A stretch of DNA of 18,056 nt from DASYSA01 sp036003885 (lineage in GTDB: Bacteria > Acidobacteriota > Blastocatellia > UBA7656), in NCBI GenBank assembly GCA_036003885.1, contig DASYSA010000511.1:1-18056 (forward strand). The letters run 5' to 3'. The first letter of the stretch is position 1. The number at the start of each line of letters is the position of its first letter. The position numbers were made by a program, and so were the translations under genes. The notes below the pieces were generated by a model, which was given only the letters and a program-made list of their open reading frames with translations, was not told where the DNA came from and did not search any database. Positions 1 to 6,039 of the stretch are shown here, in pieces.

Positions 1-32
1 AGCGGCCGTTTCCTGCTGAGGCTACGGTGATA

Positions 33-1469
33 CTACGATGACGCCGGCAGTACACTCTTTTTCGTCAAGGCCAGTTCAGGTGTACGCGCGATCAAGAAGA
101 ATCCAAAAATAAAGCTCGGCCACAGTTGTGAGCAGAGGCGATTCAAAGAAGTCAATACGTGCCAATAAACATCGCGGGGGCTGAGCACGTAAATCATGAA
201 ATATCCGGCCAGCATGATGCCCAACACCCCAAACGTTACAAGCACGCTCGCCTTGTCAGTTTTTTCAATCGCTGCTCCCACAAGGAGAACATAAATCGCC
301 AGCAGCGGCATGACACTGACAGACCAGTCGCCGAAGGAGAAGGTCTGCTCGAAGAAAGCCCTGGCGATTATTCGATACCTGGCAAACTCGGTGATCTTTG
401 CCATAAAAGGTGGCCCTTCTGTAGGAGACAGTAGTCCATTGGGCTGGGCGAGCCCCATTTTCAAGTAAAGGACAACTGTCATCACTGGGATGAGGCCGGC
501 CGCAAAAAAAATCATCTCCCTCAAATACGGCTTCAGGCCATGCCTGGGAACAACAACGGCAAAACGAGCCACGACTATCGCGAGTGCAAACAGGCTTCCT
601 TCGTTTTTTGTCCAGGCCGCAAGTCCAGCCGTCAGGCCCGCCAGGAATAAGAAGCGATTATCGCCTTCCGGAGACCTGTGGTGAAAACTCAACAATACAA
701 ACGTCGCCAAAAAAAAGAAGCTTATAGGAATGTCTGTGTATTGGTTGGCGCCATGTGTTATCGAGAAAGGAGTGCACAGCAAGATCAGTCCAGCCAGCAA
801 GCCCTGGCACTTGCTTCGCAGGATCGATAGTGCGGAAGCCGCTACTCCGGCGGTCCCAAGCGTAAAAAGCATTGCCACCAGTGGCGGGACGGCTACCGAC
901 TCCCTACCCATAAGGGTCCAGATTCCTGCGATCGTCGTGGGTATGAGCAATGGATAATCGGTGCCAGTCCAATATAACGGTTCCGTATAGAGATCTTTCC
1001 AGTATTCACCCGCTCTGAACAGGAACCTTGCCTTCATGTTGTAGATAGCCCAGGCATCCCATTCTCCGTGCGGCCGTCTTAATGAAATTAAGATAAAAGT
1101 GAGCGAGGCTGAAACAAAAGCAATAAGGAGAAGGATCGAGAGAAGCAATCGAAGCTTGGGTCTGGACGGAGTCTCCTCAGGGATTTCGCCGACAGGCGAG
1201 TTCTTCCGTGCCTTGACTGCGTAAAATAACAGGGTCGTGAGAATCGCCAGCAGCGCAATCTGGAACGAGACAAATGCAATCCTCGATGGGCCAAGAATGA
1301 GGAGCTGGACAAAATATGTGCAGGAAAATATTCCTAATCCGATTCCGACCGCGAGGCAGATTTTCAGGGGAAGACTTGATAACGGCTTTCGGTACGGCCA
1401 CACGAGAAAGATCAAGACCAGCGCAATCAATTGGGGTATCAGGATGGAGACCAACAAGGATGCGATCAT
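33..1469 (-). CDS. GT-C fold polytopic membrane glycosyltransferase (ArnT/PMT-like)
   Basis: This 478-residue protein is almost entirely hydrophobic helices, with about ten or more likely membrane segments (for example residues 1-25, 35-60, 65-85, 107-130, 195-215, 222-235, 248-262 and several after 290). The first large non-membrane loop carries an acidic motif around D138 (EWDAW) followed by AIYNMKARFLF, and GTDYPLL sits at 169-175. That pattern is typical of GT-C enzymes that take sugars from polyprenyl-phosphate donors and act on the periplasmic face of the inner membrane. The acceptor cannot be told from sequence. The ATG overlaps the stop of the preceding small membrane protein by four bases (ATGA, 1466-1469), so translation is probably coupled, and the gene is third in a leftward operon. 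The C-terminus looks complete (TAG at 33-35). GT-C membership is fairly secure; substrate and subfamily are not. Confidence 0.8.
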   Translation of the reverse strand: MIASLLVSILIPQLIALVLIFLVWPYRKPLSSLPLKICLAVGIGLGIFSCTYFVQLLILGPSRIAFVSFQIALLAILTTLLFYAVKARKNSPVGEIPEETPSRPKLRLLLSILLLIAFVSASLTFILISLRRPHGEWDAWAIYNMKARFLFRAGEYWKDLYTEPLYWTGTDYPLLIPTTIAGIWTLMGRESVAVPPLVAMLFTLGTAGVAASALSILRSKCQGLLAGLILLCTPFSITHGANQYTDIPISFFFLATFVLLSFHHRSPEGDNRFLFLAGLTAGLAAWTKNEGSLFALAIVVARFAVVVPRHGLKPYLREMIFFAAGLIPVMTVVLYLKMGLAQPNGLLSPTEGPPFMAKITEFARYRIIARAFFEQTFSFGDWSVSVMPLLAIYVLLVGAAIEKTDKASVLVTFGVLGIMLAGYFMIYVLSPRDVYWHVLTSLNRLCSQLWPSFIFGFFLIARTPELALTKKSVLPASS

Positions 1470-1927
1470 TTAAGCTCACGCATAATCAGCTGGACTCCGT
1501 TGCCGAAGTCGATGACTTTCCTGCCTGCAGATTCTTCAGTAGTAGGTAGTCCACCAGGAGAACTGTAATAGCCGGCCAAAGGACGGTAGTTGCTTATTAT
1601 TAGATTCTGTCCCAGCGTTGGCGAAACGATTATCGGCGCAAGAGCATATTGCGTCAGGAACCACTGTTGAAGGTCGCCGGGGTCGCCAAACATTAGTTGT
1701 TCAATAGTGGCAGGTGCGCCATTCGGCCAATAACCAACAACTCCGTGCGATGGCAAACTCTCCTTGACCTTGTCGAATCGTTTTTCGTTGAGAGTTACTT
1801 CGTCGCTGCCTATGAACCTGGGGTCAAACCGCACCCATTTAACAAGCAGCTGATAGCTGGAGAGAAGCGAAAAGAATACTATAAGTAATATCCCTAACCT
1901 TACCCGTGCCGAGTAGGCGAAATTCAT
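1466..1927 (-). CDS. Single-pass membrane protein, tandem copy 1 (GT-C-associated hypothetical)
   Basis: This 153-residue protein has a short basic N-terminus, one membrane helix at about residues 10-28 (LGILLIVFFSLLSSYQLLV), and an exported C-terminal domain. It is a paralogue of the next gene upstream and has exactly the same length. Conserved blocks are DEVTLNEKRFDK, KESLPSHGVVGY, WFLTQYALAPIIVSP and a C-terminal VIDFGNGVQLI. I have seen similar small proteins (RGVVGY, FLTQYALAP, DFGNG) beside membrane glycosyltransferases, but know no function. The ATG at 1927 was chosen because a good promoter lies at 1989-2017 and both copies give 153 aa from the matching ATG. A longer in-frame reading from 2029 would run through that promoter. 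No clear Shine-Dalgarno sequence precedes 1927. The stop overlaps the glycosyltransferase start. Confidence 0.72.
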   Translation of the reverse strand: MNFAYSARVRLGILLIVFFSLLSSYQLLVKWVRFDPRFIGSDEVTLNEKRFDKVKESLPSHGVVGYWPNGAPATIEQLMFGDPGDLQQWFLTQYALAPIIVSPTLGQNLIISNYRPLAGYYSSPGGLPTTEESAGRKVIDFGNGVQLIMRELK

Positions 1928-1988
1928 ACAACACCATTCTGCTTGTAGTAGAGTGTAATCGCTGCTCGCTCTTCCGACTGGGGGAGTA

Positions 1989-2017
1989 ACAATAATTGCG
2001 ACAGGCTCGATTGTCAA
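1989..2017 (-). promoter_or_regulatory. Sigma-70-type promoter of membrane-protein copy 1
   Basis: On the minus strand TTGACA (2017-2012) is followed after exactly 17 bases by TATTGT (1994-1989). The -35 is perfect and the -10 matches at four of six positions, including the key first two and the last. It overlaps the 3' end of copy 2 and would start transcription near 1982, giving a leader of about 55 bases. The same elements with the same spacing are kept in the other copy, which supports function. Confidence 0.7.
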
Positions 2018-2025
2018 TGATAGGA

Positions 2026-2487
2026 TCATTCAAGCTCAGGCTTAATCAGCCTGACTCCTTTGCCGAAGTCGAGGATTTTCCAGCCAGCCCCATATTCCCT
2101 AATGATAGGATTGTCACCAGGAAGATAGACGCCAGCCTCAGCAGCGTAAATGCAGATTACCCGACTATGTCCCTCCGTTGGTGAAACGATCACCGGCGCA
2201 AGAGCATATTGCGTCAGGAACCAATTTCGAAGGTCATCAACGTTGCCAAACTGTAGTTTGTCAACAGTGGTCGGTAGGCCATTTGGCCGATAACCAATAA
2301 CTCCGTGCGATGGCAAACTCTCCTTGATCTTGTCGAATCGTTTTTCGTTGAGAGTTATTTCGTCCCGGCCTATCAACCTCCGATCATACTGCATCGGTTG
2401 AACAAGCAACTGATAGCTGGAGAGAAGCGAAAAGAATGCTATGAGTAGTATCCCTAACCTTACCCGCACTGAGTAGGCGAAATTCAT
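2026..2487 (-). CDS. Single-pass membrane protein, tandem copy 2 (GT-C-associated hypothetical)
   Basis: This is the first gene of the leftward operon and the paralogue of the copy at 1466-1927, aligning to it without gaps over 153 residues. It has one N-terminal membrane helix (about residues 10-28, LGILLIAFFSLLSSYQLLV) and an exported domain with the same conserved blocks: KESLPSHGVIGY, NWFLTQYALAPVIVSP and ILDFGKGVRLI. The final block reads FGKG where the other copy has FGNG, and the region just before it differs most, so the copies are diverging there. The ATG at 2487 matches the start of the other copy and lies about 55 bases after the predicted transcription start. In-frame ATGs further upstream (up to 2706) would place coding sequence across the promoter. 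The role is unknown; its constant position next to the membrane glycosyltransferase suggests an accessory or acceptor function (inference). Confidence 0.7.
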   Translation of the reverse strand: MNFAYSVRVRLGILLIAFFSLLSSYQLLVQPMQYDRRLIGRDEITLNEKRFDKIKESLPSHGVIGYRPNGLPTTVDKLQFGNVDDLRNWFLTQYALAPVIVSPTEGHSRVICIYAAEAGVYLPGDNPIIREYGAGWKILDFGKGVRLIKPELE

Positions 2488-2548
2488 ACAGCACCATTCT
2501 GCTTGTACCAGATTGTAATCGCGCTCGCTCTTTCGGACCTGGGGAGAG

Positions 2549-2577
2549 ACAATAATTGCCACATGCCCGATTGTCAA
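2549..2577 (-). promoter_or_regulatory. Sigma-70-type promoter of membrane-protein copy 2 and its operon
   Basis: On the minus strand TTGACA (2577-2572), a 17-base spacer and TATTGT (2554-2549) match the promoter of the downstream duplicate. The spacer differs at several bases while both hexamers are unchanged, as expected if the hexamers are under selection. The predicted start is near 2542. Confidence 0.7.
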
Positions 2578-2587
2578 CCGCAGCCAA

Positions 2588-2790
2588 AAACGTGGGAGTG
2601 TGGAGGAGAGTGTTGAACAAGAGAAGTCCGAGATGGCCATGAACCGGGGTTCCTGCGGCCAGAGCCGCTCTCTCGGCCAACGCTTTCGGTCGGACAGGGA
2701 ATCCAATGGAAACCAAAACGGCCCCAGAGCGGTATTAGCAGATGATATTCTGCGCGGCGATCCGATTCGCAGCCGCGGCGCAGCCGTCGC
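2588..2790. other. Intergenic region between divergent genes; nothing firm seen
   Basis: This stretch separates the leftward glycosyltransferase operon from the rightward secreted protein. I found no convincing plus-strand promoter, hairpin or small gene in it. Short open frames on both strands lack Shine-Dalgarno sequences and protein-like composition. Confidence 0.4.
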
Positions 2791-2796
2791 AAAGGA
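2791..2796 (+). promoter_or_regulatory. Shine-Dalgarno AAAGGA that selects the second ATG
   Basis: AAAGGA directly abuts the ATG at 2797, leaving no spacing, but stands six bases before the ATG at 2803. The second ATG is therefore the likely start of the secreted protein. Confidence 0.65.
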
Positions 2797-2802
2797 ATGA
2801 AT

Positions 2803-4665
2803 ATGACTCTGAAAAGATGTTTGGCCTGGCCCCTGATCGTCCTATCGGTCTTTTCCCAGTTTTCCGTCGTTCTTGCCCAGGACCAGGATCAAGTGGCAGA
2901 GCAGGCAGCCCTGGAGAAGAAGGCGCTGGACTTGCTCGACCGCATTATCGCCGACGGGCGGTCACTGCGTCTGCCTGAGAACCGTGCTCGAGTTCAGTTC
3001 TCGGCTGGGGACCTGGTGTGGCAGCGTGACGAGAAACGAGCTCGGGGCTTTTTTGCCGAGGCGGCCGCCAGTTGCGTCGAGATGATCAGCGCCATCGACG
3101 TCACCAATCGCCGAGGCGACAACCAGATTCAAGTGGCGTCTCAGCTCAGGCAGGAGATGTTGATGGTTGTGGCGCACCGGGATCCCGAGCTTGCGCTCGA
3201 GTTCCTGCGCGCTACCCGGCTTCCTACTCCGCCTCAAAATGATCCGGCGTTCATGCGCGGGGGCCGTCGACCGGAGCAGGATGCGAATCTGGAGGCTACC
3301 CTCCTTGTCCAGCTTGCGGCTAACGATCCGAAGCTCGCTCTGAAACTCGCGGAAGAAGCACTGGATAAGGGTGAATTCTCCGGCAGGCTCGTCCAGTTGC
3401 TGACACAGCTACAGGACAAAGATAAAGCGGCGGCCGACAAGCTTGCGGAGAAGATAGCTAGAAAGCTCCGATCTGAAAACCTGCTGACAAATCAGAGTGC
3501 GAGAAGCCTTGCGACCAGCCTCCTGAGTCGAGGCCCTCGCGCAGGCGGGTCAGATGGCGGTTCGTCAGCCTCAAGTTCGACCTCGGCGCAGCTGCTCGAA
3601 GCGACTGCCTATCGCGATCTTATGGAAGGGTTGATAGCCGCCGGGCTCAGTGTTACTCAGAGTGCGGGCCAGACAGCGACGCCAGGACGGCCTGGAGCGG
3701 GCAGGGGCGGCCGCGGCCCTGGCGGGTTTGGTCCTCAGTTCGGCCAGAATGGCGGAATAGGATTGTTAATGGCCTTACAATCGCTCCTTCCACAGATCGA
3801 CAAGAATCTGCCGGGACGGTCTCAAGCTGTCCGGCAGAAACTGAAAGAGATCGGGGTGAACGCGGATGCGCGAGGCGCGGCGCGGAGTGAATTGAACAAC
3901 CTCACTCAGCAGGGTTCCGTCGATGCCATCCTTCAGGCTGCGTCCACTGCTGCGCCTGACATTCAGAATAGACTGTACCTCCAGGCGGCGCGAAAGGCGC
4001 TGAACGAGGGGAGTGTGGAGCGCGCGACTCAGATTGCAACGGACCATCTGAATCCCGAAATGCGTAAGGCGATGCTTCAGGAGGTTGACCGTCAGAAGCT
4101 GGTGAAGGCGGCTTTGGAAAACAAGGTCGAAGAGATCCGACCGGCGCTTGCCGCCCTGCGGCCGGATGAGGAGCGCATCAACGTGCTGACCCAAATGGCC
4201 ACTGCGGTAGGACAGGCGGGCAATCGAAAGCTGGCCATGGAACTTCTGGATGAGGCGAGTGGACTGGCTGGGCGCCGGGCGGAGAACTACGCGCAGTTGG
4301 AGGCTCATGTGAAGCTGGCGCACGCCTACGCCGCGTTGGATCCGGCACGCAGTTTCGACGCGTTGCAACCTGGCATCAACCAGATCAACGAAATGCTCTC
4401 TGCAGCCACCCTGCTCAATGGATTCGAAGTGCGAGTGTTCAAGGACGGTGAAATGCCGCTTCAGGGCGGGAGCCAGTTGAGCGACATAATCACGAGCTTT
4501 GCAAGAGAGCTTGGCTCGCTGGCACGTCTTCAATTTGACGCTGCTCAAGCCGCGGCGGAAAAGTTCCAGCGCCCGGAGGCGCGGATAATCGCACACCTGG
4601 CCATTGCTAGGGGCGTGCTCGAGGGAAACAGAGCGGGTTCGGAAACTACTCCGCCGGCACGGTAG
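2803..4665 (+). CDS. Large secreted alpha-helical protein, function unknown
   Basis: Counted from the ATG at 2803 the protein is 620 residues. It begins with a classic signal peptide (MTLKRCLAWPLIVLSVFSQF followed by SVVLA-Q), so it is exported, probably to the periplasm. The mature part is rich in Ala, Leu, Glu and Arg in amphipathic helices. Segments such as ALDLLDRIIADGRSL, RARGFFAEAAA, ELALEFLRATRLP and KLALKLAEEALDKG suggest an alpha-solenoid of TPR-like or related helical pairs. Two low-complexity Gly/Ser/Pro linkers (about residues 250-265 and 298-320, the latter with GRGGRGPGGFGP) separate an N-terminal and a C-terminal helical block. I see no catalytic motif. The gene stands alone, divergent from the glycosyltransferase operon. 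It resembles conserved exported hypotheticals of Acidobacteriota. A scaffold or protein-binding role would fit the fold, but that is inference. Confidence 0.75.
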   Translation: MTLKRCLAWPLIVLSVFSQFSVVLAQDQDQVAEQAALEKKALDLLDRIIADGRSLRLPENRARVQFSAGDLVWQRDEKRARGFFAEAAASCVEMISAIDVTNRRGDNQIQVASQLRQEMLMVVAHRDPELALEFLRATRLPTPPQNDPAFMRGGRRPEQDANLEATLLVQLAANDPKLALKLAEEALDKGEFSGRLVQLLTQLQDKDKAAADKLAEKIARKLRSENLLTNQSARSLATSLLSRGPRAGGSDGGSSASSSTSAQLLEATAYRDLMEGLIAAGLSVTQSAGQTATPGRPGAGRGGRGPGGFGPQFGQNGGIGLLMALQSLLPQIDKNLPGRSQAVRQKLKEIGVNADARGAARSELNNLTQQGSVDAILQAASTAAPDIQNRLYLQAARKALNEGSVERATQIATDHLNPEMRKAMLQEVDRQKLVKAALENKVEEIRPALAALRPDEERINVLTQMATAVGQAGNRKLAMELLDEASGLAGRRAENYAQLEAHVKLAHAYAALDPARSFDALQPGINQINEMLSAATLLNGFEVRVFKDGEMPLQGGSQLSDIITSFARELGSLARLQFDAAQAAAEKFQRPEARIIAHLAIARGVLEGNRAGSETTPPAR

Positions 4666-4987
4666 GGGAAAGAGGTTCGAATATTTCCTTTCTGTCTGGC
4701 AACCCTACAGATTCAGTTCTCCCCTGCTCGGGAATGGTGCATTCTACGTGCTTCTGAAATCAGATGTCTCAATGGTGTGGGGTCAAAGCTTGCCTCGATC
4801 ACTGACCACGACATCCTGCCTTCATCCAGCTCAACTGAGTTACCTGCCAGCGGGTGAACCAATAGCCGATCAGTAGTTAGAGGCTGTGCGTCTTCGGCCG
4901 ACTGCTTATCTCGAATAGCTCTCTCTGGGGAGTGCGATGGTCTCGACTGATCCTTGGCACGAGCCTTGTTGGATGAGAAAAGGTACA
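4666..4987. other. Intergenic region, no gene recognised
   Basis: About 320 bases lie between the secreted helical protein and the ferritin-like gene. Short open frames on both strands lack ribosome-binding sites and look non-coding. I see no strong terminator after 4665 and no tRNA or mobile-element remnant. Confidence 0.4.
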
Positions 4988-5006
4988 TAGGCGCGAATGT
5001 CGCCTA
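4988..5006. promoter_or_regulatory. Inverted repeat just upstream of the ferritin-like gene
   Basis: TAGGCG (4988-4993) and CGCCTA (5001-5006) form a perfect 6-bp inverted repeat around a 7-base centre. A -10-like TAAAAT (5005-5010) overlaps its right end, with only a weak -35 match (GGTACA, 4982-4987) 17 bases upstream. It could be an operator for a metal- or redox-responsive repressor or a small leader hairpin. No T-tract follows, so it is not a terminator. Confidence 0.35.
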
Positions 5007-5027
5007 AAATACTTCGAGGAGATACCG

Positions 5028-5621
5028 ATGAAAAGAGACCAGTTGCATGAACTTCTATATCAAGCGTTGGAAACCGAGATGGGTGGCATACAAGTCTACA
5101 CAACAGCATTGCGCTGTGTAGTGAACGACGAACTGAAAGAAGAATGGGAAGAGTACCTCGAGCAGACACAGAAGCATCAGCGGATCGTTCTCGATATATT
5201 TGAGAAGTTGGGCCTCGACCCCGAGACGGAAACCTCGGGCCGCAAAGTTGTGCGGCATATCGGGCTGTCGCTGGTGGAGGCGATGGAGATGGCCATCACT
5301 GCCGGCGATCCCGCTGCGGCGCAGTTGGTAGCCGGGGAGTGCATTGTCCTCGCCGAGTCGAAGGACCATCTCAACTGGGAGCTGCTCGGGCAGGTAGCGA
5401 AGGATGTTAAGGGGACCGAGGCGAAGGCGCTCAAGGAGGCTTACGAGCTGGTCGAAGACGAAGAAGACGAGCATCTCTACCACACTACCGGATGGACGCG
5501 AGAATTGTGGATCGAAAGCCTTGGGCTACCCGCAGTCATTCCTCCGCCGGAAGAAGAGAAGGACGTGAAGACGGCAATCGGGGCCGCCCGCGCGAAGCAC
5601 GCTCGAAAGGGGATGCTCTAG
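5028..5621 (+). CDS. Ferritin-like (four-helix diiron) protein
   Basis: This 197-residue, acidic, soluble protein reads as a four-helix bundle. Helix 1 carries E15 and E17 (LETEMGGIQVY), helix 2 E45 and H50 (EYLEQTQKHQ), helix 3 E104, E110 and H114 (GECIVLAESKDH), and helix 4 the cluster E145-H152 (EEDEHLYH), which contains an ExxH at 146-149. Repeated Glu and Glu/His ligands in separate helices are the hallmark of the ferritin/rubrerythrin superfamily, which binds a diiron centre for oxygen, peroxide or iron chemistry. The second helix lacks a textbook ExxH, so the exact ligand set is uncertain. A Pro- and charge-rich tail (170-197) follows the bundle. The start has a good Shine-Dalgarno (GAGGAG, 5016-5021) six bases before ATG. 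No signal peptide is seen, so it should be cytoplasmic. An oxidative-stress or iron-handling role is likely; the exact reaction is not known. Confidence 0.8.
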   Translation: MKRDQLHELLYQALETEMGGIQVYTTALRCVVNDELKEEWEEYLEQTQKHQRIVLDIFEKLGLDPETETSGRKVVRHIGLSLVEAMEMAITAGDPAAAQLVAGECIVLAESKDHLNWELLGQVAKDVKGTEAKALKEAYELVEDEEDEHLYHTTGWTRELWIESLGLPAVIPPPEEEKDVKTAIGAARAKHARKGML

Positions 5622-5690
5622 AGAGGGGCGACGCTGTACCGGGTCGTCCGTCATGGAGTCGTACGCAGATCTTCGTCCCCCAAGCAAGAC

Positions 5691-5758
5691 CTCTGCGTTC
5701 CTCCGCGTTCTCCTGTTGGCTCTTCTCGAGCCAGTCAATGACAGCGGAGGACGCAGAG
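5691..5758. repeat. REP-like long imperfect palindrome with nested hairpin
   Basis: The left arm at 5691-5706 (CTCTGCGTTCCTCCGC) pairs with the right arm at 5744-5758 (GCGGAGGACGCAGAG), with one bulged base. Between them is a second perfect hairpin, TGGCTC (5717-5722) and GAGCCA (5728-5733), with a 5-base loop. The CTCTGCG/CGCAGAG arms resemble dispersed palindromes I associate with acidobacterial intergenic regions. It lies after the ferritin-like gene and may also protect or terminate its transcript. No T-run follows. Confidence 0.6.
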
Positions 5759-5812
5759 AGACTTGCTACAGGAAACTGGTAGTTGAGGGCTCGTTACCGA
5801 GGGAGGGTTTTT

Positions 5813-5935
5813 ATGGAGGGTCCTGCGCGGGGATGTCTCGCAGGTTTAATTTCATGGAAGCTTGGCGGTGGCCTGGTTTCCACAATTCTGATCTTCATAA
5901 TCGCATACTGGTTGCTGGGTCACGTGCACTGCTGA
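5813..5935 (+). CDS. 40-aa single-helix membrane miniprotein
   Basis: This short gene has a strong Shine-Dalgarno sequence (GGGAGG, 5801-5806) six bases before ATG and a TGA at 5933. The peptide has a polar basic start (MEGPARGCLAG), a WKLGGG turn, and then one strongly hydrophobic helix (LVSTILIFIIAYWLLG) ending in HVHC. A Gly-rich kink followed by a YWLLG-type helix end is typical of bacterial single-pass miniproteins. The terminal HxHC could bind metal or heme, or form a disulfide; this is speculative. It has no counterpart on the other strand and is not in the frame of the longer, spurious open frame that covers it. It follows the ferritin-like gene on the same strand. Function is unknown. 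Confidence 0.6.
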   Translation: MEGPARGCLAGLISWKLGGGLVSTILIFIIAYWLLGHVHC

Positions 5936-5993
5936 TTTGAACAGAATCTGCGCTCCGCCAGTCTGGAATGGTCACGAATCAACAAGTAACTCG

Positions 5994-6020
5994 TTAGCGA
6001 AGATTTGCGTTATTCGCTGA
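5994..6020. terminator. Possible terminator hairpin between convergent genes
   Basis: TTAGCGAA (5994-6001) pairs with TTCGCTGA (6013-6020) through eight base pairs including one G-U, with an 11-base loop. It sits 20 bases past the stop of the minus-strand gene at 6040 and about 60 bases past the plus-strand miniprotein. No convincing T-run is present, so intrinsic termination is uncertain. Confidence 0.35.
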
Positions 6021-6039
6021 TTGTCCGGGCCGCGAGCGC

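Larger units (their letters stand above)
1464..2577. repeat. Tandem direct duplication, two ~555-bp copies with a 560-bp offset
   Basis: The copies at about 1464-2017 and 2024-2577 match along their whole length. They begin with the shared GATCATT (1464-1470 and 2024-2030) and end at the shared TTGTCAA (2011-2017 and 2571-2577). Each contains one small membrane-protein gene plus its promoter. Most differences are substitutions. In the non-coding leader there are compensating small indels near 1955-1985 versus 2515-2545. Divergence is clear, so the duplication is not recent. Confidence 0.85.

Noticed and set aside
2488..2706. N-terminal extension of membrane-protein copy 2 up to an ATG at 2706
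   Set aside because: It would cover the promoter at 2549-2577, and the first part has no counterpart in copy 1.
3775..4596. 273-aa minus-strand open frame opposite the secreted helical protein
   Set aside because: It is a mirror of a GC-rich coding frame: Arg/Leu/His-rich, no start signal, no domain.
5653..5940. 95-aa plus-strand open frame after the ferritin-like gene
   Set aside because: It runs through the palindrome, has no Shine-Dalgarno and poor composition; the 40-aa frame at 5813-5935 is the better call.
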